A DNA stretch of 64,000 nucleotides from Saxidomus purpurata (lineage: Eukaryota; Mollusca; Bivalvia; Venerida; Veneridae). Both the position numbers and the translations under genes were made by a program. The notes under the pieces were generated by a model, which worked only from the letters and a program-made list of their open reading frames with translations, was not told where the DNA came from and ran no database searches. Location of the stretch: contig JAFMSR010000008.1 of assembly GCA_022818135.1 (NCBI GenBank), positions 29,060,899 through 29,124,898 on the forward strand, in the 5' to 3' direction. Below are positions 11,165-23,189 of this stretch, piece by piece. The number at the start of each line of letters is the position of its first letter. The stretch's first letter is position 1.

Positions 11165-11955
11165 AACTGATATAGCGGTCAGCAAGGGGACTGTGCGAAA
11201 GTGACCACTATAGACAGGTGACCACTATATCCAGGTTGACAAGGATATGATAAAAATTTGATAAAATAAGGCAATATCTAGTTATGGTAGTTTATTACAT
11301 AACACCTATGGCATATCAATTTATATGATACACTCATTAATGCTTTTAATGTAATTCGTGTCAATTTCATACTGAGACAAATATTCAGCCTTCCGTTTGA
11401 TGGTTTGTTGAATCTGTGTTTTTCTCACACAGAATTGATCAGCAAGTTTTCGAGAACTATTCCCACATTCAAATGCTTTTATTACACAAACTCGTTCTTC
11501 TAACGAAAGCGCTTTACCTTTAGGTGAAGACATACTGGGAAAAAACTGGCATACAGACTGCCTTGTCATAGATTTTTATTCCTAATGATATTTCAATCAA
11601 CCTGAATAGTTTTCGATCAAACTTACGCAAAATTACGGAAATTTATAAAAAATCTCATGCATAAGAACGACATCGCTCAATCATTGCTCAAGATAATCAC
11701 TAAAATATCAAGCAAACCAAACAAACTCACCTAATTGATCTAATCTTTAAAAATTTATGTATTATTCACACATTTTCAATGATCATAATCCACATTTAAT
11801 CGGTTTTAATCAGCTGTTTAATGCTTCCGGCTAATTGCTGTAATACATGCACGCTGTTTTTTTTGTCATTGGCCGTTATATAATCAGTTCTGGATTAAAA
11901 TAAGTGGCTGCTGACCGCGTTAAACAGGGTCACGCTATAAACAGGTTACATTTAG
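11165..11955 (-). mobile_element. pogo/Tigger-like DNA transposon, internally deleted
   Basis: Both ends contain repeated TATAGCGGTCAG / GTGACCACTATAG words in inverted arrangement (11172-11245 and 11905-11945), which look like transposase-binding repeats. Between them only the N-terminal helix-turn-helix part of a Tigger/CENP-B-type transposase survives (minus strand). The catalytic DDE region of about 350 residues is missing, so the copy is non-autonomous. TA target duplications cannot be fixed with certainty because the outer edges are AT-rich. Confidence 0.65.
11321..11569 (-). pseudogene. N-terminal CENP-B/Tigger-type HTH fragment of a transposase
   Basis: The likely start is the internal Met of MSSPKGKALSLEERVCVI; the ORF continues KAFECGNSSRKLADQF...KTQIQQTIKRKAEYL. 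This is the pattern of the psq/CENP-B N-terminal helix-turn-helix of pogo-class transposases (basic start, ALSLEE-K-VI, SxRKLAxxFxVxKTQI). Homology stops near the YLSQYE motif, after which the reading frame runs about 14 unrelated residues to a stop. About 70 residues remain of an expected 400-550. It could in principle encode a DNA-binding-only peptide acting on the element ends, but more likely is a relic. Confidence 0.7.
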
Positions 11956-12392
11956 AACAAAGTGATTTAGTCCAGGTAGTGACTGACTCCATCACATAGT
12001 TCTGGACTCTAGGTAAACCTTGCATCACAATTGGCTATATGACGTTAACTAGATAACTCGTTAATCTTGTGCTCAGTCTATACTGTTTCAGCTGCTGTCC
12101 TCTAGACAACACAAATAGAGAAAAATGTGACGCTTGTAACTTCAATTGATTGAAATATGCACCAGATTTCCGGCTGCCGGCTGGCGCTGTACATTCTCTC
12201 ACAGTGATATATAACCTTTCTATAAATTGACATTCTCTATTGATTGTCATTTTGTTCATTAGGAAAAGACCAAAAGTTTCGCAGCTTTACATCTTATTGA
12301 AGATCAAATAGATACCAATTTAGGAATGTTTGATTGCGGGAGCATGTATTTTATATTGTTGTCTAATTTGATTTTCTCCCTTTACTTGATAG

Positions 12393-12431
12393 ATTGTCTC
12401 TGAAATGAACATTAATGCATCAGTTTGGGAG
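12393..12431 (+). CDS. Weak candidate 39-nt exon
   Basis: CTCCCTTTACTTGATAG precedes 39 nt that read IVSEMNINASVWE in phase 0-0 and end at GAG|GTAATA. Phase agrees with the exon at 4946, but a run this short can arise by chance. A second such microexon (YGSIVSE, 12677-12697, after CTATTTTCCTTACAG) lies 250 bp on; both are listed only as leads. Confidence 0.2.
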
Positions 12432-14094
12432 GTAATAGATATCTTAACAAGTCTAGGTAGTTTGCAGTTGGAATTGATAAATGCTAGAGCATGTTTTGAA
12501 TGTAATTTACATTTTAATGCTCTCCAGAAATACAGTTGAAAACTGATTACTTGTCAGTAATTAATGATTCCTTTTTTGGTTTCTTTATAGTTGCAGGCTT
12601 GATTTGTTTTCTATGTTGTTGTTGAAAATTCCCTGAGAGACTTAATGATCATGATTCCAACTATTTTCCTTACAGTACGGAAGCATAGTTTCTGAAGTAA
12701 ATTGATGCATTTGCCCATTTATTTTAAAGTTTTAATGAAATATTATGAACATTTTAAACCATTTTCTATCAAGAAGTTTTTGTAAGAGTTCTGTAAATGA
12801 TGCTTTAGCTGTTTTAAAAGGTCAAGTTAAGCAAAGGGAAATATATCCTCTCTTCATAAAATTATTTTTTATCGCTATACATAATATGCAACCATCAAAA
12901 AATGAAACTAGATGTGAAGAAAAGTAGCCGATTTTAGAACAGAAACGTTTGCAAATGGGTATGTTTCATTGAAAAGGATCTTTCCGAATGTGTTTTTTTT
13001 TATATTTATGAAATATGATTATATATTAGAGTAAATATTACTGTATTACTGAATTACTTCTTTCTCTAAAATAAAGGACCACAATGGAAATAAGAGCTTG
13101 CTCTTTATTGTGTTATCCTTGGTACTGAAATAAATACATACATACGTATTTTCAGAATCAGACTTATATGAAGATCAGACAGTATTATGCAGATTAAGAG
13201 TAAATGTTAGTTCTATCAACAGGTTAAATGATTACTACGTTGTATAATGTTATGGTGACACTTCTTTCAAAAGTTGTTAGTATCAAATTTTAAGTTTTTC
13301 TGATGACACGCTTTGTCTGAACTTCATTTCAACTTTAGACTTTTCCAAAAATTTTCAAAATTCATTTTGTCAGGATAAAAAACTGGTTGTGTTATAAATC
13401 TCCCAGACAGCCAGCAGCAGACTGTCATTATACCCAGACTTTGATGAAAATCTCTTCTTCAACCCACAGAGGCACAAATCCATGTGTATCAATATTGGAC
13501 AGACCACACAGAAATAATCTATTTCAGTCCTGTATTTCAGGCTGGCATTGGTTTCAGACTGTTTTATTTTGGAATGGAAATTGGATCTTGACTGCTATTG
13601 GCTGGCATTGGTTGGACTTTATGCATTATCTGTCTGTTTCATTACTGAAAACTTTACAGTATTTGTTCTCAGATTGTTTTTTAAAATCCTTTTAACCAAA
13701 CTGTTTATACTGCAAGCTTGATGAATGATTGAAACATCAAATTCATAGTATTTTGTGGCTGAGTTACAATGTATAATTATGTAGTAGGTTTTGCATTCAA
13801 TGTGTCAAAAATGGACAAGGTATTGTGTTGATATTTTTCTTTTTGTTAATCTAGCTCAATTCAAAGTAATTGTCTGTATTTCCACGCTAAATGTACATCA
13901 AAAATACAAGAAGTGTTTTGATCTGTTTTACATATTGTTTCAACCCTAGTTTAGAGCATCATTGCAGGGAATTTACTATTTCTAGTTTTTTGTTTCCCAC
14001 TACCTCAGTGCAAAATGTAAGGTATTAAGACAATTATTTTTTGAACTGCTTTGTAGATTGTAATTAAACTTTGGTAGCAGATTATACCACCACT

Positions 14095-14535
14095 TTCAAA
14101 CTTGCCACCTGCCATGAGCCCTGTCCTGCATCACTGCATGGCTGCCATGAACCTGTCCTACCCCACTGTATGGCTGCCATGAGCCTGTCCTGCATGGCTG
14201 CCATGAACCTTTCCTACCGCAGTGTATGGCAGCCATGAGCCTGTCTTATAAAGCACTGTATGGCTGCCATGAGCCTGTCCCATAAACCTGTCCTACCGCA
14301 CTGTATGGCTGCTATGAACCTTTCCTTCTGCAGTGTATGGCAGCCATGAGCCTGTCCTGCACCACTGCACGGCTGCCATAAACCTGTCTTACCGCACTGT
14401 ATGGCTGCCATGAGCCTGTCCCATGAACCTGTTCTACCACACGCTATGGATGCCATGAGCCTGTCCTGCACCACTGCACGGCTGCCATAAACCTGTCCTA
14501 CCGCACTGTATGGCTGCCATGAGCCTGTACTGCAT
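14095..14535 (+). repeat. Minisatellite of TATGGCTGCCATGAGCCTGTCC units
   Basis: About ten diverged units combining CCTGTCCTACC(G/A)CACTG and TATGGCTGCCATGAGC alternate over 440 bp, in a G+C-rich block unlike its surroundings. The 86-codon minus-strand reading through it is a product of the repeat and not a gene. Each unit contains the near-palindrome ATGGCTGCCAT. Confidence 0.85.
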
Positions 14536-15187
14536 TAACTGTTATGATGGCTAGATAGGCTGCTAGAGGCATTTTGTTTTCAGAAAATTTCAATCATTCA
14601 CCAGGAAATCTTCTTTAACTCGGGTCATTAATATCTCCCTCTTGAGAGATGTTCAGTTTCAAACTAATGGAACTTAACATGTGTGTTTTTGTCTGCCAGT
14701 ATTTATAAATGAACACATTTTAAAAACAGTCGTGGACAAAAAGATGGCTAGTGGTATTGAGGATTTATATTCCATTGGTTATAAATGGCAGTTTTATTAG
14801 TGTTCCTTGATAGCATATAGCATTACTATTCTGGTCAGATATATAATTTATTTTCTGATTGGGTCTTCACAAAGTGAGTCTGTATTTAGAAGAATACATG
14901 CCAACCTGATAGATTGGGAGTCTACGTTTTGATCATTCTTGTCATGAACCTAATATATTTTCATTGTCTAATTATTTCTTTTTCTCCTCTTCTTTATTTT
15001 ATCCCAGCAAAATAAAGGTTTGAACAGGGTGCATAGTCATCTTATGGTTGATCATATGATCAGTAGGTTAGTCATGTGCTTTTTCCATTTTTCAAGAAGT
15101 TCCCTCACAGTATTGGCCAGATTCTGAGAAAACTTTATATGAAATGTAGATGCGGCTGACATATTTTTTTCGTGTTGGTCTGCTTAA

Positions 15188-15542
15188 AGAGGCACTCCCT
15201 ACATCTAGCAGATTATATTCTCGAAACATAGATTATGTGTTCAATGAACGTAAAATGATAAATAAATGCAATTTCACAGAAGAACCTATGGCGAAAAATG
15301 CCTTGTTTCACCACAATTAGTCAAAATAGAGGCTTTCTCCACCCATTAATTGTACAACAACAACTCTACATAAGGTATTGGATGGTTTAGGGTACTGCAG
15401 TTTATTTTAAATGGCTGATTTTATGATAACAAGTGGGAATTCATAGCTGAAACTTTTAGGTTAAGTTATGATACTTCCAAAGATTCTATTATTTATGTTT
15501 TGGAGGTTATTTAGTTTGACATCAGTTATAGGGTATGTTCCT
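15188..15542. mobile_element. MITE with TTAA target duplication
   Basis: A 355-bp element starts AGAGGCACTCCCTA and ends TAGGGTATGTTCCT (inverse AGGAACATACCCTA), and is flanked on both sides by TTAA (15184-15187, 15543-15546). TTAA duplications are the hallmark of piggyBac and Kolobok superfamilies. There is no ORF, so it is non-autonomous. It shares the TTAA-AGG start with the large element at 43662-46898. Confidence 0.7.
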
Positions 15543-16732
15543 TTAAGCAGTATGTACAGTTATATGCCTTTGACACATGAGAGTTAGTGACATAAGCCAC
15601 TTCCACAGTTCTAAAGAATCCCAGTAGAATCTTATACACAGTATCACTATATGTAATAGATGAACTTATTTTTTAACAAGGTCAGTTGAGGTAATGCAGA
15701 GTTGTGTGCCCTTCACTTTTGACAAACAGAGTATAGTGGCATTATGGGTACATGGAAGTTTGAGGCAAGAACTATGCCCAAGGATTCCAATGAAACTTCA
15801 TAAGCTTCATACTGAAGTGTTTCCATATGATATTATCTAAACATCTGAAGTAACTGAGTTGGGGACAGTTTTCCGTTCTCATGTAAAACATGTTCATCTA
15901 TCCAGTGTCTTTATCAATTTGATTTAAAAGACATCTTGTAATGAAAATAATGCGTTCTGTAATATCCAGTGCATCAACTTCTGCTCTTTAAAAGTTTGCT
16001 CACTTTGTCACAGCTGCCTGTGAACAGAATGGCTGCAGAAAGATATATACATGTATTTATAAACATGTTGTAACATTTCTGATTAATTTATGTGAGAACT
16101 AAGATGACTGCTGGGTCTAAATAACTTCCTTTTTAAACACTTCATCTCCATTGTAGACATGTACTAAATGACTGCCAGAGATGAATACTGATAATGAATG
16201 CTTGATGTGTTCATGCCTTCCTGGGGAATCATTGCTTAATTATAGATGAAGTGTATTCTTCCCATCATTTGATTAAATGTCCTTTTTCTCTATTGTTATT
16301 CTTTTGCATATTTCATGAACTTTGGGGAAGGAATTTAATAAATCAGGTGGAATAAATCGCTTGAAATGGAAGATATGAGGGAAAAAAACAATTGGTGATG
16401 AATATGTATGGTTGATATCTAGGAACAGATTTTATCAGTGCTGTTTTAATAAAATTTGATGACCTAAGAGAATGATAGGGATAGTCTGGTTTTGTTCTTC
16501 TAGTCTGTAAGGAAATTTTCCAAATCAAGAGACACATAATAAAACAGAATAGAAAGATATTTTCCTGTTTATTTTTACCAGATGAAATCTTGGCACCTTC
16601 CTGTTCTTTATGTCAGCCTGTTTTTCTGTTTGTGTTTAAGTATGTTCAAGGTAGGTCTAAGTAGCACCTAATGATAGAGGTATGTCTCCTTGGTTTGAAT
16701 ATTAAAATGTATTAAAACCTTTGTTGTGACAG

Positions 16733-16786
16733 TTAATAATTGTAGTCGTAGCAGACAGAAGGGACAGCGCTAGTGGAGGAAGTGAG
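16733..16786 (+). CDS. Candidate 54-nt exon
   Basis: ACCTTTGTTGTGACAG precedes 54 nt open in phase 0-0 (LIIVVVADRRDSASGGSE) ending GAG|GTAAAG. The phase would allow splicing from the exon at 4946 and on to the possible terminal exon at 19953. The evidence is only splice signals and frame. Confidence 0.3.
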
Positions 16787-17280
16787 GTAAAGTTATACAG
16801 ATGACTCAAAGTTGGAGATGAGGTTAAAGATGTGATAGAGAGTTTAGTCCCACTGATTCACAGGTAACCTTCCAGTAGAGAGAAAAGTTGCATTTCTTGT
16901 CATTGTTAGATACTTGGAACAGAAGATAACGCTACTTTTACATGTTTTATGTTAGTGTTTTCCTATGTTAAATGAGGATTGCTTTTGTTATCACTGTCAC
17001 ATCTACATAGTGTGATCTGGATCCAGACTACTGGTATATCTGTTTGTTCAGAAACCGTGAGACATGATAGCATAATTATGTGTTTCAGGTTTGTTACATA
17101 GAAATAAACTTTGTTGGTGCACAACATCAAAGCTGTATTTTTGCAGGGCCATGCCCACTTGCTTCTAGTCCCCAGAAACTGGTATTTATATACCACCCGG
17201 TGCAGAAGGAAGTTTTTGGGAGCATACTGGAACCACAGTTGTTTGGTTGGTTGGGCAGCCTGTTCACTTTTATAACATAG

Positions 17281-17820
17281 GTAATTTGTGGAGTAAACTC
17301 CTCCATGATGGTTAGTATGTCGTCCGTCTGTCCCTTAACTTCACCTTGATAACACTCTACATGTCACAATTTTCATTTGACTTTCATGAAACTTGCTCAT
17401 ATAGGCACCTGCAACATAGAGATGATTCCTATTATATGGGGTCAGTGGGTCAAAGGTGACAGTGACCTGCATTAGATTACAGTCACAAGTTTCATTCAAC
17501 TTTCATCAAATCTGCTCAGAAGGTTGCCTGCAACTTGTAGATAAACCCTATTGCTTTTGGGCCCAGTGGGTCAAAGGTCAAGGTCACAGTGACCCGAACT
17601 TAAAAAATCATTTCAGCTCAATATTTTGAACAAGATTGAAACTTTATTGGATGATTGGTCTTACTGAGTAGATGATCTCTACAGTTTTTAGGGTCAGTGG
17701 GTCAAGGTCAAGGATATTGGCTCTTTAAAAATGGGCCTCATGAGTTGTTCAGAGGATTGCAAGTTGCAAGACACAATTTTATGTGTATCCATCAAGGTGT
17801 TGCCGAGTTATACTTTGGCA
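17281..17820 (+). repeat. Mollusc-type repeat with GGTCAAAGGTCAAGGTCAC phrases (left part)
   Basis: The segment opens with GTGGAGTAAACTCCTCCATGATGG and contains three diverged units, each with a CAGTGGGTCAAAGGTCA phrase and a TTTCATGAAACTTGCTC-like phrase. It ends TGCAAGACACAATTTTATG...ATCAAGGTGTTGC, and a second copy of this last phrase occurs at 19097-19150, to the right of the inserted hAT-like element. Confidence 0.6.
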
Positions 17821-17828
17821 TTTCTATT

Positions 17829-19016
17829 AGGGATGTCAACGATTAACCGGTTAACCGGTTAACCGACCGAACGAACGATTAACCGGTTACGAAATCGGTA
17901 ACCGGTTATCAAAAAAACAAACAATATTGTATGTGATAAAAAGAGAAAAAATTGCAATGAAATGAATAAATGTATTGAAAAAATCTTGTTTGTTTATTTC
18001 TGTCACCGACCTTAAACACGTTGCAACGCGGTGCGTGTAAATAGAGAGGTGTGATAAGTGTCAATATGTTAATTGGACACGATCATGACAACAGAGTTTG
18101 TTTTGACAAGGCATATCTTTGTTGATTTAAGTGCGAATGTTTGAAGCAATTTTCAGTTTACGCTACCTAACCCATTAAACTAAAATTTCTCGAGTAGTTA
18201 CAATTATTATCATTAAGAATCGAAGGCCTCTGTGTTTGGTGTTGATATGTTATTGTCTAAGCACCTTTATGAAATTGAAATAAAAAGCAATTAGCATAAA
18301 AGTATTCGTAAAATTTATTTGAAATCATTATTATACTAAACGATGAAAGGAGACATTTATAACTTTTTTGTTGAAAATAGAAATAATCTCAGTAATAAAA
18401 TGAGTTTGTTACAATTATTTCGTTTTAGGCTTATTGTGCAAGTGCGGTGCATGACAGTTTGTCGAAAGACATTTCGCCGACTACGACATTTTGCCGAATA
18501 AGATAGTTGGTCTAATACGACAGTTCGTCGAAGACAATACTACTCTAAGTGCAAGTGATGCTACTGTTTTATGTCTTTGTAAATAATAATGACAAGCATT
18601 ACACAGATGTATTTGATATAGTTTCGTGTTTTTTTTGTTTGTTTTCCAGGTGCTTTTAAGATTAAGTTGTATACCATCTTGTAGACGTTTGGTTCAATGA
18701 CAGTTTTCAACTTTATTTCTGTAATATTTAGGCAAACAGTTTACAAGAGACCGTTTTTAACACTATTTCAGTCAGGTACAAATAGTTCATGATGCTTTTA
18801 ATCCCCTTCAAAACAGGCAGGCTGCAGTCTAAGGATTAAGTCGTTCATGCATTATACGATACCATAGTAACGGTGTCACGATAGATAATACCCAAGAGTA
18901 AAAGTTCCTATCTCAACATCCGACGATTTTATCATTTCAAACGGTTAATTGGTTAACCGGTCGGAAGATTTTTCGGTTAACCGGTTAGTGAAATAACCGG
19001 TTATTGACATCCCTAA
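17829..19016. mobile_element. hAT-like non-autonomous element, perfect 8-bp TSD
   Basis: The left end AGGGATGTCAACGATTAACC and the right end (inverse TTAGGGATGTCAATAACCGG) are terminal inverted repeats, and the 8-bp TTTCTATT occurs at 17821-17828 and again at 19017-19024 as a target duplication. Subterminal regions are packed with AACCGGTTAACC words. The 8-bp duplication and (T)AGGGATG terminus are characteristic of hAT. No transposase ORF exists in the 1.19 kb. An inner stretch (18445-18535) has degenerate GACATTTCGCCGA-like reiterations. It sits inside a mollusc repeat, giving a relative insertion order. Confidence 0.85.
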
Positions 19017-19024
19017 TTTCTATT

Positions 19025-19200
19025 GTTTAAATTTCATGTAGCATAGGTAGTGTGTGGAGAAAACACCTCCTTCAGTTTTGACTAGGTTACAATGAATTTG
19101 CAAGACACAATTTAAGTGTGTATTGATCAAGGTGTTGCAGACTTATGCCCCTTAAAACTCAGATCAGATTTTTTACAAAGTGCCATTGCAGGGTGTTTTT
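19025..19200 (+). repeat. Continuation of the GGTCAAAGGTCA repeat after the hAT insertion
   Basis: Continues the interrupted repeat with TGTGTGGAGAAAACACCTCC and a second copy of TTGCAAGACACAATTT...TGATCAAGGTGTTGCAG, parallel to 17758-17805. Confidence 0.5.
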
Positions 19201-19243
19201 TAATCATAACAGTGATAGCTCTAGTTTTTTTGTGTATATGAAG

Positions 19244-19415
19244 ACCCATTTGCTATAAGTAAACAATTGTTTCAGCAGTGGAGGGCCCATTTGCTATAAG
19301 TAAACAATTGTTTCAGCAGTGGAGGGCCCATTTGCTATAAGTAAACAATTGTTTCAGCAGTGGAGGGCCCATTTGCTATAAGTAAACAATTGTTTTAGCA
19401 GTGGAAGGCCCATTT
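19244..19415 (+). repeat. 41-bp minisatellite, four near-identical copies
   Basis: GGGCCCATTTGCTATAAGTA followed by AACAATTGTTTCAGCAGTGGA is repeated about four times with one or two substitutions, then degenerates into AGGCCCATTTGC phrases up to 19520. High identity implies a recent expansion. Confidence 0.9.
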
Positions 19416-19952
19416 GCATCAAATTCCTAGAAGCAGTCTTTGTGACATGCACAGGAAGGCCTACTTGCTTCATTTTTGCATAAACTTTTAGGGTTTGCGC
19501 CCAGGAAGGCCCATTTGCTTCATGTCCGCAGAAGTAATTTAGACTTTCCAGAACTATCTGTCTCTGATGTATCGGATTTAATTGATTTAGGGAGATCAGT
19601 AAGTGTGACTATAGCACTCATACATATGTGCCATGGATTGTTATTGATTTTGTCCGAGACTGTGACAGAGTGATTTCCCTGGTAGACAATTTCCGCATCT
19701 TGGACAACAGCTGTATTTAAAGAGATTTTGTTTGACTGATTGCTTTTTACCACTCGACATGCAAGGAAGACATTACTACTATGTGAGATATGCATTATGC
19801 CAGTTTGTTGTACTTCTACTATTTGTTTTTCCCAGTTCTTGGTTTTATTTCCAGGCAATAACCATTAAGTAGACTGTTACAGTAAGCTTTTATCCTTGGT
19901 GAGTTAGATATTTTGAATTACAGCCTAAGTTCTGTTTCCTTTTATGTTATAG

Positions 19953-19985
19953 AGAAGTGATGATGATGTTGCAAAAAAGAATTAA
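19953..19985 (+). CDS. Weak candidate terminal exon
   Basis: A very strong acceptor (CTGTTTCCTTTTATGTTATAG) precedes AGAAGTGATGATGATG..., read in phase 0 as RSDDDVAKKN followed by TAA. It would end the transcript containing the exons at 1296-5005 if the candidate at 16733 is real. Only ten codons, so support is thin. Confidence 0.25.
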   Translation, partial: RSDDDVAKKN

Positions 19986-20404
19986 TGTCTGGGCAATTGT
20001 TCTTCAAGCCAAGTTTCTTTTGGTATATAGCAGACTCTCATAATGCAGAACAGACTATTAATTCACATTCCTGTTTATCTCAGAGTCATTTATTATATCT
20101 GCCTTTTATAGGAGTCACGCATGTTGTACCATCCGTCCCGTCTGTCTGTCCCGTTCCATCTTTTACTCGGAAATTTCTGTAACAGTCGTTTTTTTCATGA
20201 GGTTTTCTTTCTACAAATTTTTGTGTATGAAGCACATCACAGATTCATCAAGCTCAGTGAAATAGTTAACAAACAATGATTATATATAAAATTTTGCTGT
20301 CTCAAAAATTTATTAAAAAAACTTGCGAATGAAAAGAACATGCAATAGAAAGTTGTGATATAAACAAATCGCGAATGTAAAGACTTAGTACAACCGATTT
20401 TTAC

Positions 20405-20930
20405 CATATTTGCTCTGTAATATCCTTGCATGGTTCTGGTCCAGTGCACATGGCTGCTCTTACTAAAAATAAAAAAACCCTGTAAACAGCCTCTTCTCAT
20501 GAACCAGTGGATAGAAATGTCATCAAACTTTCTCTGTTGCATCCTTGCAAAGTCCCCTTTCAAGCATTGGGAAATGGTTCCAGTCTAGTGCACACAGGGG
20601 CTAGTACTGTTAATTAAAATAGAAATTCTTATGGACCAGTGGATGCCACTGGATGGAGTGTCACCAACCTTGCTCTGTTACTAAGCATTTTTGTATTGTC
20701 CCCTTTCAAATGGCAGGAAATGGTTTTGATCCTTTGCACAGGGGTCACTGTTACTTTTTGTTTGTAGATGTGCTTTTTGGGTCCATCGTCCTTGTTTAAG
20801 GTATGAAGTGGTACAACTTGATTTTTCACTGTTACTAGAAATAGAAAGACTTTTAAAGTACTTTTTCTCATGAACCAATGGATGGAACATGTGAGAAAGT
20901 TTGCAGCAGAGTATGGAAGTCTTGTACTGG
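20405..20930 (+). repeat. Three diverged units of about 130 bp
   Basis: Units beginning TTGCTCTGT(A/T) near 20409, 20530 and 20669 share CCTTGCA...CCCCTTTCAA...GGAAATGGTT and CAGTGCACA-like phrases and end CTCATGAACCAGTGGAT. They resemble degenerate mollusc interspersed repeats. Confidence 0.55.
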
Positions 20931-21059
20931 TTATATCCTGGCATGCCTGCCAGTAAACTTAAAAACTGGTTAAACAGGTGTTAAACTCCTAGAAAGAAAC
21001 AAAATTAATAATATGCAGTCAAAATATGCAGTCAAAATTCCCAGAAATTTTCAAGTGAA

Positions 21060-21260
21060 GATGTGTGTGGTAAATTTAAATTACACGCACCATTTTCATT
21101 CAAGCAACATCTCCTCTGAAACTGTGACTTGCATGGCCCAATGTAATGAAACTAAAAATTTTGAAGGTCTGTCAAAACTGCTCAAAGGATATTATTCCAT
21201 GGAAATTTCTGGTTGCTATGGCTACAGATATGAAAAATTTAAACAAGAAATATCATTATA
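21060..21260 (+). repeat. Fragment of the repeat family seen complete at 49852-50520
   Basis: Contains CATCTCCTCTGAAACTGTGA, TTGAAGGTCTGTCAAAACTG and TTTCTGGTTGCTATGGC, matching phrases inside 49920-50050. Both ends characteristic of the full family are absent. Confidence 0.5.
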
Positions 21261-21509
21261 AAGGATAAATGGCATTGAACTGGTTTACCGCAGAAAAATA
21301 CAGTTACCTGAGCTCCCCATCAGGAGTGCCTTTGATAGTTCTAGAAATAGTTGTAAAAATTATCTGAGGACATGTGAATTCATTGATTAAAAGGTTTGTT
21401 CTTAAATACGTCATTTATGGCTGGAAAATAATTCTAGCCAGAAAACATGTGAAAACCTTGTCAATGTTTGTCTTGTCAACTATATTTTAGTTGTTTTTAC
21501 AGGCAGACA

Positions 21510-22757
21510 TTTTTATGCCCCCGAAGGGAGGCATATTAAAATCGCACCGTCTGTCCGTCCGTCCGTCCGTCCGTCTGTGCGTCCCCACTTACAATTCGTG
21601 TCCGGACTGTAACTGTCATGCATTGAAGGATTTTAAAATAACTTGGCACACATGTCTAGCACATCAAGACGACGTGTCGCGTGCAAGACCCACATCCCTA
21701 CCTCAAAGGTCAAGGTCACACTTGGGAGTATGAAGGTTATGGAATCCTCTATATATGCACACATTCGTGTCCGGACTGTAACTTTGTCATGCATTGAAGG
21801 ATTTTTAAAATAACTTGGCACAAATGTTTAGCACATCAAGACGACGTGTCGCGTACAAGACCCACGTCCCTAGCTCAAAGGTCAAGGTCATACTTAGAGT
21901 TTGAAGGTAATGGATTCCTCTATATATGCATATATGCACACATTCGTGTCCGGACTGTAACTTTGTCATGCATTGAAGGATTTTAAAATAATTTGGCACA
22001 AATGTCTAGCACATCAAGACGACGTGTCGCGTACAAGACCCACGTCCCTAGCTCAAAGGTCAAGGTCAAACTTAGAGTTTGAAGGTAATGGATTCCTCTA
22101 TATATGCATATATGCACACATTCGTGTCTGGACTGTAACTTTGTCATGCATGGAAGGATTTTAAAATAACTTGGCACAAATGTCTAGCACATCAACACGA
22201 CATGTCGCGTGCAAGACCCACCTCCCTAGCTCAAAGGTCAAGGTTACACTTAGAGTTTGAAGGTAATGGATTCCTCTATATATGCATATATGCACAAATT
22301 CGTGTCCGGACTGTAACTTTGTCATGCATTGAAGGATTTTAAAATAATTTGGCACAAATGTCTAGCACATCAAGATGACGTGTCGCGTGCAAGACCCACA
22401 TCCCTACCATAAAGGTCAAGGTCACACTTAGAGTTTATAGGTAATGGAATCCTGTATATATGCATACATTTGTGTCCGGACTATAACTTTATCATGCTTT
22501 GAAGGATTTTAAAATAACTTGGCACAAATGTCTAGCACATCAAGCGGATGTGTCGCGTGCAAGACCCAAGTCCCTACCTCAAAGGTCAAGGTCACACTTA
22601 GTGTTTAAAGTAATGGAAAACTGTATGCATGGTTACTCTGTCATGCATGGAAGGAATTTAAAATTACATAGCACATTTATTGAGCACATGGAGAGGACAC
22701 AGACTGTGAGGCACCTCTTTCGGGGGCATTCGTCACTTGTGAGGGACAGTTCTTGTT
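21510..22757 (+). mobile_element. Tandem-repeat-cored element (pearl/HINE-like), copy 1
   Basis: It opens TTTTATGCCCCCGAAGGGAG, then a CCGTCTGTCCGTCCGTCCG microsatellite, then about six tandem units of 170-179 bp (starts near 21594, 21762, 21941, 22119, 22297, 22467) containing GTCCGGACTGTAACTTTGTC, GACGTGTCGCGTGCAAGACC and AAAGGTCAAGGTCACACTTA. The right end has CCTCTTTCGGGGGCATTCGT, an inverted match of the left GCCCCCGAAGGG, and terminates GACAGTTCTTGTT. Subterminal inverted repeats, a tandem core and no ORF match oyster pearl elements and HINEs (non-autonomous Helentrons); that family call is inference. Short ORFs in it are shared by all units and are not genes. Confidence 0.8.
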
Positions 22758-23084
22758 ACTTTTTACATATACATCATTCCTGGAAAAGTTGTCATTAGAG
22801 GTGGTTGAATAATTATGCAGTCTATCTTTTGATCAAGATTAACATCATTAATTTTATCAATGAAGCGATCACCATATGAAGACGGGTGGTGTTCAGATGA
22901 ATACAATTTTAAAGTCATTCTGGGCGTTCTAGTGTAAATACACAATAAATGATCAAAAATGTCCTAAGAAAAGCAGGACTTCCTGCTAAAGTATTTTCTT
23001 CTGGCTTTTCGTCCAAAAACCTGGTGATTTTGCAAAAACCTCCCAGCATTAATCAAACCCTTTTGTGGCATGTAAAAAAACTAT

Positions 23085-23137
23085 GGTGCCAATGATAGCC
23101 AGGTGAGCGATACAGCGCCATTTTAGCCCTCTTGTTC
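23085..23137 (+). repeat. 3' terminus of the GGTGAGCGATATAGGGCC repeat family
   Basis: GATAGCCAGGTGAGCGATAC, then AGCGCCATTTTAGCCCTCTTGTT, is a diverged copy of the terminus at 50485-50520. The rest of the element upstream is too diverged to delimit. Confidence 0.6.
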
Positions 23138-23189
23138 TTATAAACAGCCAGATTAATTTTAATAAAACTCAGTAACCCCTGCCAAATGT

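Noticed and set aside
14214..14474. 86-codon minus-strand ORF inside the minisatellite
   Set aside because: It is a translation of the repeat units; frame openness follows from the unit composition.
17080..17280. Possible exon GGCCATGCCCACTTGC... bounded by TTTTTGCAG and CTG|GTATTT
   Set aside because: Start and end phases do not fit neighbouring candidates and the residues show no pattern.
21491..22798. Several 60-100 codon ORFs on both strands
   Set aside because: They recur identically in each tandem unit of the pearl/HINE-like element and lack coding features.
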